A model generated the notes under the pieces. The model ran no database searches, was not told where the DNA came from, and saw nothing but the letters and a program-made list of their open reading frames with translations. Shown piece by piece: positions 1 to 7,382 of a stretch of DNA of 64,000 bases. The stretch's first letter is position 1, and the number at the start of each line of letters is the position of its first letter. Where the stretch lies: NCBI GenBank assembly GCA_002499545.1, contig DAME01000003.1, positions 129,644-193,643 on the forward strand. Direction: 5' to 3'. Source of the DNA: Euryarchaeota archaeon UBA88. Lineage in GTDB: Archaea; Thermoplasmatota; Poseidoniia; Poseidoniales; Poseidoniaceae. The translations under genes were made by a program, and so were the position numbers.

Positions 1-255
1 TGGGTTTTGCTCGCACACTGCAGTCCAGACGTCTTCGGAATTGTCTGGCATCTCACCGTCACCCCAAGTCGAGGTAATAATGAGGATGCGTTGATGCTTT
101 GAAAAGTCCGCAGCGTTGAATCCTTCCATGTCATGTACGGTCGCTTCAAGATTGTGTTTAGCAGCAAGTTTACTCGTATCTTGAGCCAGTTCCTCTGCGT
201 TACCGGTCTGTGAACCGAAAAAAATGGCTATGTTTCTATTCTGTTCGCCGGACAT
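1..255 (-). CDS. Flavodoxin-domain protein, N-terminal part (runs off the left edge)
   Basis: Reading leftwards from the ATG at 255, 85 codons are open to the window edge. The protein shows the flavodoxin FMN-phosphate loop GSQTGNAEE (about residues 14-22) and a second FMN-binding loop, TSTWGDGEMPDN. This pattern is typical of the flavodoxin domain in diflavin reductases (CysJ, cytochrome P450 reductase, nitric oxide synthase reductase) and of some free flavodoxins. The start is supported by a GGGTGA Shine-Dalgarno-like stretch just upstream. A 5-3-5 inverted repeat (GTTCA-cac-TGAAC, 267-279) lies directly upstream and could be an operator. Whether the protein ends as a short flavodoxin or continues into an NADPH/FAD reductase cannot be seen. 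Family assignment is firm; the exact role is open. Confidence 0.85.
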   Translation of the reverse strand, partial: MSGEQNRNIAIFFGSQTGNAEELAQDTSKLAAKHNLEATVHDMEGFNAADFSKHQRILIITSTWGDGEMPDNSEDVWTAVCEQNP

Positions 256-428
256 TGAATCACCCTGTTCACACTGAACAATCCTTTCGAATTCGTGGTA
301 CTAATTGAAGGTTCGGAAATCACCACAAACAGAGAACAGAGGTTCTCGAGCATAGTTATAATTTTGCCAACGTAATCTAACATTTAGGGATTGCCAAATT
401 GAGCATCAATCAAGGAAAAAAACGGTTC

Positions 429-435
429 TTTATAT
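429..435 (+). promoter_or_regulatory. Probable archaeal TATA box (TTTATAT) of the phytoene-desaturase-like gene
   Basis: TTTATAT is centred about 26 bases before the ATG at 458, the distance at which archaeal transcription normally starts. This implies a leaderless mRNA starting at or near 458 and argues against the in-frame ATG at 434, which lies inside the box itself. No Shine-Dalgarno sequence precedes 458. The rest of 256-428 is AT-rich divergent promoter space without another recognisable element except the inverted repeat at 267-279. Confidence 0.55.
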
Positions 436-457
436 GGCATACCTCGTAGCCGGCTTC

Positions 458-2068
458 ATGCCAACATCTCGTAAGCCTACTGCCATCATCGTTGGGTCTG
501 GACCCGGGGGTCTTGCCAGCGCACTTTTGCTCGCACATTCAGGGGTTGACGTCACCGTCCTCGAAAAGGAAGACAAGGTAGGCGGCCGAACCAAGTTAAT
601 CCACAAAGACGGCTTTACATTCGACCGTGGTCCAACATTCTTCCACTATCCCGAGGTAATTGAAGAGATTTTCCAAGCCATCGGCCGAGATGCTCACAAA
701 GAACTCGGATTGATGCCACTCGACCCAATGTACCGGTTGGTATTCGGCGCTGGAGGTCACATCGATGCAACCAGCAACCTCACGGAAATGACCGAAAGAA
801 TTCGAGAACTTGCAGGTGACAAGAACGCAGATGGATTCAAGAAGTACGTTACGCAGAACCGAAAGAAACTCGATCTCTCAAAACAGTGCCTCCAAACCCC
901 ATGGACAAGCCCGCTTGATGTTCTCTCCAGGCGAGCCATCCGCGTGGCAACTGTGCTCAAACCCTGGGCCAGTGTTGCGGGCGACCTGAGCAAGCACTTC
1001 GATGACGAGCGTGTTCGTCTAGCAATGTCGTTTCAAACCAAGTATCTTGGAATGAGCCCGTTCCACGCCCCGTCGTTATTCACAATCCTCGCTTTCCTCG
1101 AATATGAGCACGGAATTTTCCACGCCAAAGGCGGACTGGGAAGCATCACCGCACGAATGGGTGAAATCGCTGAAGAAATGGGTGTTACCATTCGCTTGAA
1201 CACCCCTGTCAAGCAGCTGATTTATGAGGGTAAAACCGTTGTTGGAGCGCGATTAGAAGGCGAAGAGATTCACGCTGACAAAGTCGTTGTCAATGCCGAC
1301 TTCGCTCACGCCATGACGACACTTGTACCCAACGAAAAGCGTAAGAAGTGGTCGAACAAGAAACTCGAGAAAAAGGGATATTCTTGTTCAACCTTTATGC
1401 TGTACCTCGGTGTCGACAAGCAATACGATTTACCTCACCACCAAATTTACGCATCATCGTCCTACGAAAACAACTTGCGCGATATTACCAATCACAAACT
1501 TACGTTCGATGACCCCTCCGTTTATGTCCAAAATGCCAGTATCACTGACGACAGCCTAGCCCCCAAAGGGCAATCAACTGTTTACGTTCTCGTGCCAGTC
1601 CCTAACCAGCATGACTCGATTGTATGGGACGACATCAAAGACGAATACAGAGATATCATCGTCAAGCAACTCGCCAAACTCGGGTACGACGACATCGCTG
1701 ACCACATCGTTTCTGAAACAGTTGTGACACCTGACGACTGGGGTGCTTCTGACATCTATCGCGGCGCTGTATTCAACCTCACCCACGACCTCAAGCAAAT
1801 GCTCTGGAGACGCCCACACAACCGATTTGAAGAAGCCGACAACCTCTACATCGTCGGTGGAGGAACCCACCCCGGAAGTGGACTTCCAACAATCTTTGAA
1901 AGCGCTCGAATCAGCAGTAAACTCGTTCTTGCAGACCTCGGCATCAAGGCCGATTGGAACGGCGTTGACTCATGGTTCCAAGACGTCCGTCGGCCGCGCG
2001 TCAAAGCCCCATCATCCCAACCTATCGAGGCTGGGAAAGCGGCCGCAGGTGACGGAAATGTTGCGTGA
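458..2068 (+). CDS. crtI: Phytoene desaturase-like FAD-dependent oxidoreductase (CrtI family)
   Basis: The protein has 536 residues. An N-terminal Rossmann motif VGSGPGGLASA, followed by LEKEDKVGGR, binds FAD. The C-terminal VGGGTHPGSGLPTIFESA is the signature end of CrtI-type carotenoid desaturases and isomerases. Such enzymes introduce or rearrange double bonds in phytoene-derived carotenoids at the membrane. A carotenoid would fit a sunlit marine archaeon, possibly as a retinal precursor or membrane pigment, but no phytoene synthase or other carotenoid gene is nearby, so the substrate is inferred. The start at 458 is preferred over 434 because of the TATA box at 429-435. The last 11 bases overlap the next gene, suggesting co-expression. 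CrtO-like or other amine-oxidase-superfamily functions remain possible. Confidence 0.8.
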   Translation: MPTSRKPTAIIVGSGPGGLASALLLAHSGVDVTVLEKEDKVGGRTKLIHKDGFTFDRGPTFFHYPEVIEEIFQAIGRDAHKELGLMPLDPMYRLVFGAGGHIDATSNLTEMTERIRELAGDKNADGFKKYVTQNRKKLDLSKQCLQTPWTSPLDVLSRRAIRVATVLKPWASVAGDLSKHFDDERVRLAMSFQTKYLGMSPFHAPSLFTILAFLEYEHGIFHAKGGLGSITARMGEIAEEMGVTIRLNTPVKQLIYEGKTVVGARLEGEEIHADKVVVNADFAHAMTTLVPNEKRKKWSNKKLEKKGYSCSTFMLYLGVDKQYDLPHHQIYASSSYENNLRDITNHKLTFDDPSVYVQNASITDDSLAPKGQSTVYVLVPVPNQHDSIVWDDIKDEYRDIIVKQLAKLGYDDIADHIVSETVVTPDDWGASDIYRGAVFNLTHDLKQMLWRRPHNRFEEADNLYIVGGGTHPGSGLPTIFESARISSKLVLADLGIKADWNGVDSWFQDVRRPRVKAPSSQPIEAGKAAAGDGNVA

Positions 2069-2693
2069 ATTGTTCGCATCTGTCGTCATGATGGTCTTGC
2101 TCATGCCAGGTTGCATGGAAAGCAGTATGATGAACGAATCCTCGGAATCTACCGAATCCAGTATCCCGTTCGAAATTACTTTCAACGCATCGACGCTCGA
2201 CCGAGTCGAAGATCAGGGAGCTGATTTCAGCCTCAAAGATGACCTCTCGGACGGACCGGTCATGCTGTTGTGGATCGGAGCTGGATGCTCAGGCTGCCAA
2301 GATTGGACTGACATGATTCGAGAACAAATTGACAACGGTGAACTTGACCAAACAAACATTTCCTTCGTAAGCGTTCACCGATGGTCGGACTTTGAGACCC
2401 GTGAGAACGTAGAAGAAGCATTCGGCTCCAACTCGACTTCCTCGCACTACACCCCTTGGAAGGTCGTACTTCCAACAAGTTCTACTCTCGCACTGGATTT
2501 CTCAACTGAGCAAAATACGGACCACTCACTGTATGCTGCGTACGGAAATCCCGGGACTCCAACGTTGCAACTGGTTGCACAAAACGGCGTTGTTGCGTGG
2601 GAATCTAAGACTTACTGGGCGGATGAAAGCGTTCTTGAAGACGGCTTGACCTTCTTCAGTTCACAAGTCAACACACAGGCGGTCGAAGAGTGA
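2058..2693 (+). CDS. Thioredoxin-fold lipoprotein
   Basis: The protein has 211 residues. A short hydrophobic signal ends in the lipobox-like LMPGC (Cys about residue 18), implying membrane anchoring outside the cell. A Ser/Glu/Thr-rich linker follows. The thioredoxin-like domain contains a redox CxxC within GCSGCQDW and a candidate cis-proline in GNPGTPTLQLV. It resembles extracytoplasmic thiol-disulfide proteins of the TlpA/ResA kind, which in bacteria reduce apocytochrome c or handle secreted disulfides. CcmF elsewhere in the window makes a cytochrome c role conceivable. The ATG at 2058 was chosen because it gives a clean signal peptide and an 11-base overlap with the upstream gene. Family call is good, substrate unknown. 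Confidence 0.7.
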   Translation: MLRELFASVVMMVLLMPGCMESSMMNESSESTESSIPFEITFNASTLDRVEDQGADFSLKDDLSDGPVMLLWIGAGCSGCQDWTDMIREQIDNGELDQTNISFVSVHRWSDFETRENVEEAFGSNSTSSHYTPWKVVLPTSSTLALDFSTEQNTDHSLYAAYGNPGTPTLQLVAQNGVVAWESKTYWADESVLEDGLTFFSSQVNTQAVEE

Positions 2694-2745
2694 ACCTCAA
2701 AGACCCCAATGCGTTCCCCGTACACAGCAGCCTCACAGGCAGCCG

Positions 2746-3561
2746 GTGAATACCATGGGTGAAGGTATCAAACTTCCAGTCCTCAACGGTTTGGGTCGCA
2801 CCAACCGAATCGACAATTGGTTGTCGAAACCTTTGGCCATGGGGATTGGTCTAACCGCAGCACTCATCTACACTGCGTGGCGGTTGTTTTTGTTTCCCGA
2901 AACGATTCATTATTCGGTTGACGGTAGCAGTGTCACATCGCCAATCTTCTCACCCAATATTTTGGAATGGGAACTCTTTGGTCTCAATGAATGGAAGCAC
3001 CCCTCTTGGGTGAATGCTGCCATTTTAGTACTATGGATTCCGTTCGGATTTCGAGGGACGTGCTATTACATGCGTAGAGTGTATTACCGGACCTTTTTTG
3101 CGAGCCCGACAGCATGCTGGGTTGACGAACCCGAAATCAACAAAGTAATTGGTTACCAAGGTGAGAAACGGGTATTCATCATTAACAATCTTCACAGATA
3201 CTTCCTCTATGCAGCGATGATCATCATCGTCATCAAGTGGTGGGACGTCACGCACACCATGCATTTCCATGGAGGATTCGGTATGTCAATCGGTACTTTC
3301 GTCATGGGCTTTGAAGCATTTCTGCTTACCATGTACGTCACCTCATGCCACGCACTTCGCCACCTCGCTGGAGGGAATCTCGACCGATGGACTTCTGGAA
3401 TCAGTCGAATTCGGGGCATGGTATTTGGAAAACTCAGTCTCGCCAACCGTTCTCACGGGTTTTGGTTTTGGACATCGTTATCGTTCGTCTTCATTGGCGA
3501 CTTGTGGGTCATCGCTGTTGGCGAAGGCCACATCAGTGACTTCGCACTGTTCATAATTTGA
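2746..3561 (+). CDS. sdhC: Succinate dehydrogenase membrane anchor subunit, single five-TM type
   Basis: The protein has about 271 residues from a GTG at 2746, with an alternative ATG at 2755. Five hydrophobic segments are visible at roughly residues 28-50, 88-108, 149-169, 177-200 and 238-260. Several histidines sit near helix ends (HR, HTMHFHGG, CHALRH) and could bind haem or line the quinone site. Position decides the call: it lies directly before the Sdh flavoprotein and iron-sulfur genes, and no second anchor gene is present. A lone anchor of this size with the order membrane-flavoprotein-iron-sulfur resembles actinobacterial Sdh1-type operons more than four-subunit SdhCDAB. It anchors the complex and passes electrons to the quinone pool. 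Haem content cannot be judged from sequence alone. Confidence 0.75.
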   Translation: MNTMGEGIKLPVLNGLGRTNRIDNWLSKPLAMGIGLTAALIYTAWRLFLFPETIHYSVDGSSVTSPIFSPNILEWELFGLNEWKHPSWVNAAILVLWIPFGFRGTCYYMRRVYYRTFFASPTACWVDEPEINKVIGYQGEKRVFIINNLHRYFLYAAMIIIVIKWWDVTHTMHFHGGFGMSIGTFVMGFEAFLLTMYVTSCHALRHLAGGNLDRWTSGISRIRGMVFGKLSLANRSHGFWFWTSLSFVFIGDLWVIAVGEGHISDFALFII

Positions 3562-3571
3562 GGTGAAACGT

Positions 3572-5425
3572 ATGACTGAAGACTACACCAAGCATGAATA
3601 CGATGTCATCGTCATCGGAGCCGGTGGTGCCGGTCTCCGTGCTGCAATTGAGGCAGCCCGTAGCGGAGCAAAAACCGCCATTATCACCAAATCTTTGCTT
3701 GGAAAAGCGCACACGGTCATGGCTGAAGGTGGATGCGCAGCAGCACTCCGAAACGCCGACCCGCGTGATGGATGGAAGGTTCATTTTCACGACACCATGA
3801 AAGGCAGCAAGTGGCTTGCTGACTGGAGAATGGCTGAATTCCACGCGAAAGAAGCTCCTGACCGTGTCCGTGAACTGGAAACCTGGGGTGCCGTGTTTGA
3901 CCGAACGGACAAGAACCTCATCAACCAACGAAACTTTGGCGGTCACACGTTCCCACGCCTTGCTCACGTCGGTGACGCGACTGGCTTGGAACTCATTCGA
4001 ACACTGCAAGAGCGAGGTATCCACGAAGGTATTGACATTTTCATGGAATACACCGTTCGCCATCTCCTGAAAGAAGGCGACAGGGTCACCGGCTGTGTCG
4101 CCTACACTCGAGTGGACGGAGACTTCCACGCCTTTTCAGCAAAATCTGTTGTTCTTGCAACCGGTGGAATCACCCGATGTTGGTCGGTCTGCTCTGGATC
4201 ATGGGAATATACCGGTGATGGACACGCCCTCGCACTGTGGGCTGGAGCTGAATTACGAGACATGGAGTTTGTACAATTCCACCCGACTGGAATGGTATGG
4301 CCACCCTCTGTCCGAGGGATTTTAGTTACTGAGGGGGTTCGTGGTGAAGGCGGTCGATTAACCAATTCGGAAGGCGAACGGTTCATGTTCAACTACGTCC
4401 CTGAGATGTTTGCTGGAGACCACGCTGAAACAATCGCAGAGAGTGACCAATGGGTCGAAGAAGTCGTCTCAGGTAAACTCGCTACGGTCCGACGACCACC
4501 CGAGTTACTCACCAGAGACGTCGTGGCAAAGGCGATCAATTCAGAAGTGAAAGCTGGCCGAGGGTCTCCACACGGCGGCGCATTTTTGGACATTTCTCAC
4601 CGAGGCGAAGAGGCTATTTTGAAGAAATTGCCCTCAATGCACCACCAATTCAAAGAATTGGCTGGTGTTGATATTTCCAAGGAACCGATGGAAGTCGGTC
4701 CAACTGCTCACTATGTGATGGGCGGCGTTCGAGTAAACGCCGAAACTCAAGAGAGCAATGTCCCCGGATTGTACGCTTGCGGCGAAGTTGCCTCAGGACT
4801 TCATGGGGCCAACCGACTTGGCGGCAACTCATTGTCCGACCTCATCACGTTCGGTAAGCGAGCAGGAGAATTCTCTGCAAAGCGAGCCAAAGATCTAGCC
4901 CAGCCCAGCATTGATGATACGCAAGTTCAGCAAGCAATCGAAACGATGTTAGCTCCTCTTAAGCGCGAAGGTGGAGAGAACCCTGGTAAAATCTATGACG
5001 AAATGCGAGACATGATGCAGGCCAAAGTTGGCATCATCCGGGTGAAGGAAGAAATGGAAGAAGCTCTTGAAGATTTGAAAAACTTCAACCTCCGACAGAT
5101 GGAGTGCTTCCCCGGAACTTCTCGCAAATACAATTCCGGTTGGCACCAGGCACTTGATCTCAAGAACATGGTCGATGTCTCACTGGCTGCAACGTTAGCA
5201 GCACTCATGCGTGAAGAAAGTCGAGGAGGTCATACACGTGATGATTTCCCCGGCGAAGTAGAGCACTGGGGTAAAATCCTCAACATCGTCTACATGGAAG
5301 ATGGAGAAGTAAAAATCCGTCAAGAAGCAGTTGAAGAAATGCGAGAGGACCTGCAAGGCGCAATCAAGGAAGTTAAATCGATGATTGCAGAGCGTGCTGC
5401 AGAGCAAGCCGGAGGTGTAGAGTAA
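3572..5425 (+). CDS. sdhA: Succinate dehydrogenase/fumarate reductase flavoprotein subunit
   Basis: The protein has 617 residues, normal for the family. The FAD-binding GAGGAGLRAA lies near the N-terminus, followed by KSLLGKAHTVMAEGG, the region of the conserved His that carries FAD covalently in most SdhA. Active-site stretches EFVQFHPTG, REGGRLTN-like GEGGRLTNSEGERFM and HGANRLGGNSLSDL are present. It oxidises succinate to fumarate in the TCA cycle on the cytoplasmic face. A Shine-Dalgarno GAGGTGA lies 6 bases before the ATG at 3572, so the in-frame GTG at 3563, which lies within that site, is not the start. Its stop overlaps the sdhB start (TAATG). Confident. Confidence 0.95.
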   Translation: MTEDYTKHEYDVIVIGAGGAGLRAAIEAARSGAKTAIITKSLLGKAHTVMAEGGCAAALRNADPRDGWKVHFHDTMKGSKWLADWRMAEFHAKEAPDRVRELETWGAVFDRTDKNLINQRNFGGHTFPRLAHVGDATGLELIRTLQERGIHEGIDIFMEYTVRHLLKEGDRVTGCVAYTRVDGDFHAFSAKSVVLATGGITRCWSVCSGSWEYTGDGHALALWAGAELRDMEFVQFHPTGMVWPPSVRGILVTEGVRGEGGRLTNSEGERFMFNYVPEMFAGDHAETIAESDQWVEEVVSGKLATVRRPPELLTRDVVAKAINSEVKAGRGSPHGGAFLDISHRGEEAILKKLPSMHHQFKELAGVDISKEPMEVGPTAHYVMGGVRVNAETQESNVPGLYACGEVASGLHGANRLGGNSLSDLITFGKRAGEFSAKRAKDLAQPSIDDTQVQQAIETMLAPLKREGGENPGKIYDEMRDMMQAKVGIIRVKEEMEEALEDLKNFNLRQMECFPGTSRKYNSGWHQALDLKNMVDVSLAATLAALMREESRGGHTRDDFPGEVEHWGKILNIVYMEDGEVKIRQEAVEEMREDLQGAIKEVKSMIAERAAEQAGGVE

Positions 5426-6192
5426 TGTCACTCAAAGGTAAAATGCAAAGTTTCACCGTTTTACGCGGTGAAGACGAGGCTGCAGAACTTGAAGAATTCG
5501 CTATAGAACTCGATGAGGGCATGGTTGTTTTGGATTGTGTGCATAGAATACAACACGAACAACAACCCGACTTGGCTGTTCGCTGGAACTGTAAAGCGGG
5601 AAAGTGTGGGTCATGCTCTGCCGAAATTAACGGTAGGCCGCGATTGATGTGCATGACGCGTATGAGTGACGTCGTCGCCGAGACTCCAGAGGGACAATCC
5701 ATTGAAATTCGGCCAATGAAGGCATTCCCTCACGTCAAAGACCTGGTCACCGACGTCTCATGGAATTATGAAGTAGCGCAGCGAATCAAACCAATCAACG
5801 GTCCTGAAGAGATGGATTGGGAATTCAACCAGCGCGAAGCCGACAGAGTCCAACAATTCCGAGAGTGTATCGAATGCTTCCTCTGTGTCAACACTTGCCA
5901 CGTTTTACGGGACCACGCTCTCTTCGATGAATTCGGAGGGCCACGAAACCTTGTTCGTCTAGCCCAGTACGAAATGCACCCAATGGATACCGAAGACCGT
6001 ATTCCTGAAATTAAGAATGAGTTTGGAGTCGAATACTGTAACATCACTCGCTGTTGTACTGAAGTATGTCCAGCTGGAATTCAAATCACCGATGACGCAA
6101 TTATTCAGCTCAAGGAACGGGTTGTTGACCGGTACTATGATCCTCTGCAACGCATCTGGCGAACCCTCACACGGCAAAAAGTTCGTTATTGA
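5425..6192 (+). CDS. sdhB: Succinate dehydrogenase iron-sulfur subunit
   Basis: The protein has 255 residues. The N-terminal plant-type ferredoxin domain has CKAGKCGSCS and a later Cys in RLMCM for the [2Fe-2S] cluster. The C-terminal domain has CIECFLCVNTC and CNITRCCTEVCP, supplying ligands for the [4Fe-4S] and [3Fe-4S] clusters. It relays electrons from SdhA to the membrane anchor and quinone. The start overlaps the sdhA stop by one base, with GGAGGTG about 7 bases upstream. The first motif in the C-terminal domain matches the canonical CxxCxxxxC pattern only loosely (CxxCxxC then C), but all cluster cysteines appear accounted for. It completes a three-gene sdh operon. Confidence 0.94.
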   Translation: MSLKGKMQSFTVLRGEDEAAELEEFAIELDEGMVVLDCVHRIQHEQQPDLAVRWNCKAGKCGSCSAEINGRPRLMCMTRMSDVVAETPEGQSIEIRPMKAFPHVKDLVTDVSWNYEVAQRIKPINGPEEMDWEFNQREADRVQQFRECIECFLCVNTCHVLRDHALFDEFGGPRNLVRLAQYEMHPMDTEDRIPEIKNEFGVEYCNITRCCTEVCPAGIQITDDAIIQLKERVVDRYYDPLQRIWRTLTRQKVRY

Positions 6193-6201
6193 GGTGAGGC
6201 T

Positions 6202-6600
6202 TTGGCTCACACCGTAGAACGGATTCGTGAAATTTCTGCTCTCATTTTTGGCTTAGCATTCATTTGGATTGGACTTCAGCACTTTACCAACGTCGAATTT
6301 TTCCTACCGATTGTACCAGAAATCATCGGAAACCCAACATTTTGGGTCTATCTGAGTGGTATCGTTGAAATCGGACTGGGCGTGGGTTTGATACTTCGTT
6401 TCTCTCGAAAAGCAACTGGAATTGCAACAGCGATATTTTTGGTAATCGTATACTGGGCGAATTTCAACATGTGGATCAATGATATCGCCATTGACGGGAA
6501 TCGATTTTCAAACCAAGCTCACGTGGCACGAGCATTGGCTCAGGTGGCCATGATAGGCTTCGCACTGTGGATTGCAGACGTTAAAAAGAAGAGTGTTTGA
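6202..6600 (+). CDS. DoxX-like small integral membrane protein
   Basis: The protein has 132 residues from a TTG start, strongly supported by GAGGTGAGG immediately upstream (6191-6199). Four hydrophobic helices and a pattern such as FIWIGLQHF and SGIVEIGLGVGLIL resemble the DoxX/DoxD-like superfamily. DoxX proteins are often linked to thiol/redox or quinone-dependent functions, but the family is broad and its biochemistry mostly unknown. It starts 9 bases after the sdhB stop and is probably the last gene of the sdh operon. That suggests, but does not show, a link to respiratory-chain redox balance. Convergent with the MC1 gene. Confidence 0.6.
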   Translation: MAHTVERIREISALIFGLAFIWIGLQHFTNVEFFLPIVPEIIGNPTFWVYLSGIVEIGLGVGLILRFSRKATGIATAIFLVIVYWANFNMWINDIAIDGNRFSNQAHVARALAQVAMIGFALWIADVKKKSV

Positions 6601-6697
6601 GCTTCAATTCCCACCGAAGTAGGAAAAGAAGCGGCGACCCTTGCGGGAACGAATTCGATGTTTCAAACTCGGATAGCAATCAAGCAGTTCGTCGAAC

Positions 6698-6961
6698 TCA
6701 AAGGTGTTCGATTCCGGACTTCTTGACGTTTGCCTTCTTGATCTTGTCAGGAAGCCAAGCTGGTCCATTCGCTGGCTTTGCAACCATTGCGATGCTGCCG
6801 GTGAAGACGTGGACACGCTTGGTGCCACGCTCTCGTAGGCGGATGTTCGTGTGTCCGCGGGTTGCGGCCTTTAGGGCTGCTCCACGGGGTTGTTTGCTTG
6901 CAAAAACCTGGCTCGTATCTTTTCCGTTCTCCATGAGAACAAAGTATTTTTTATCAGACAT
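6698..6961 (-). CDS. mc1: Archaeal chromatin protein MC1
   Basis: The protein has 87 residues, small and basic. The stretches KQPRGAALKAATRG, IRLRERGTKRVHVF and GPAWLPDKI are characteristic of MC1, the nucleoid protein first described in Methanosarcina. MC1 binds and sharply bends DNA as a monomer. No histone gene is seen in this window, so MC1 may be a main architectural protein here; that is inference. The ATG at 6961 has a GGAGG site (6971-6975) and a TATA box at 6997-7005. The leader would be very short, with the Shine-Dalgarno near its 5' end. The gene is monocistronic and its promoter space (6962-7126) is comparatively AT-rich. Confidence 0.9.
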   Translation of the reverse strand: MSDKKYFVLMENGKDTSQVFASKQPRGAALKAATRGHTNIRLRERGTKRVHVFTGSIAMVAKPANGPAWLPDKIKKANVKKSGIEHL

Positions 6962-6996
6962 TTTGGATTTCCTCCGATAGGTGACTAAATCGTAGA

Positions 6997-7005
6997 GTAT
7001 ATAAT
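6997..7005 (-). promoter_or_regulatory. Probable TATA box of the MC1 gene (ATTATATAC on the minus strand)
   Basis: ATTATATAC reads on the minus strand, centred about 40 bases upstream of the MC1 ATG. Transcription would start near 6975, giving a leader of about 14 bases that contains the GGAGG site. An abundant chromatin protein would be expected to have a strong TATA element. Assigned by sequence and spacing only. Confidence 0.5.
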
Positions 7006-7126
7006 CATTTCTCGGAAAAAAGGCATTACTGCGCCCTATAGGTCGTGCAGTGTCCCTTTCCGAGCGACAATTTAGGAAAATATCGAGCAGTGCAGCGAAT
7101 GCGAAAATGCTAGCAGAAGTACGTGT

Positions 7127-7360
7127 TTAAAGTTCTGCACCTGCAAGAGTTTTGGTGTCGATAATACCGGGGATTTGACGGATCGATTCAACCACAGCTC
7201 GCGCTATCATTGCCAAACTGTCTGCGTTCAATTTTACGATGAGATCGTGGTCTCCGAAGAGAAGTGTAGCATCAGATACATGCTCCATGTCTTTTACTGC
7301 AAGATACACTTCGTGTTCTTTACCCGGTTCTACGTTGATGAGTACATATCCAACAGCCAT
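7127..7360 (-). CDS. Stand-alone Lrp/AsnC effector-binding (RAM) domain protein
   Basis: The protein has 77 residues from the ATG at 7360, with GAGGTGAG about 6 bases upstream. The pattern MAVGYVLINVEPGKEHEV, then LLFGDHDLIVKL, and a C-terminal IPGIIDTKTL matches the alpha/beta ligand-binding domain found after the helix-turn-helix in Lrp/AsnC regulators. The DNA-binding domain is absent, and no helix-turn-helix is encoded upstream in this frame. Stand-alone RAM-domain proteins are common in archaea and may bind amino acids or modulate full-length Lrp partners by hetero-oligomerisation. It starts 22 bases after the stop of the giant surface-protein gene on the same strand, so it may be its distal operon partner. 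Confidence 0.8.
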   Translation of the reverse strand: MAVGYVLINVEPGKEHEVYLAVKDMEHVSDATLLFGDHDLIVKLNADSLAMIARAVVESIRQIPGIIDTKTLAGAEL

Positions 7361-7382
7361 GGTTCTCACCTCGACCAGCGGC

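Noticed and set aside
1743..2057. Longer open frame upstream of the thioredoxin-fold lipoprotein
   Set aside because: Overlaps the conserved C-terminus of the phytoene-desaturase-like gene in another frame, and adding it would bury the lipoprotein signal peptide.
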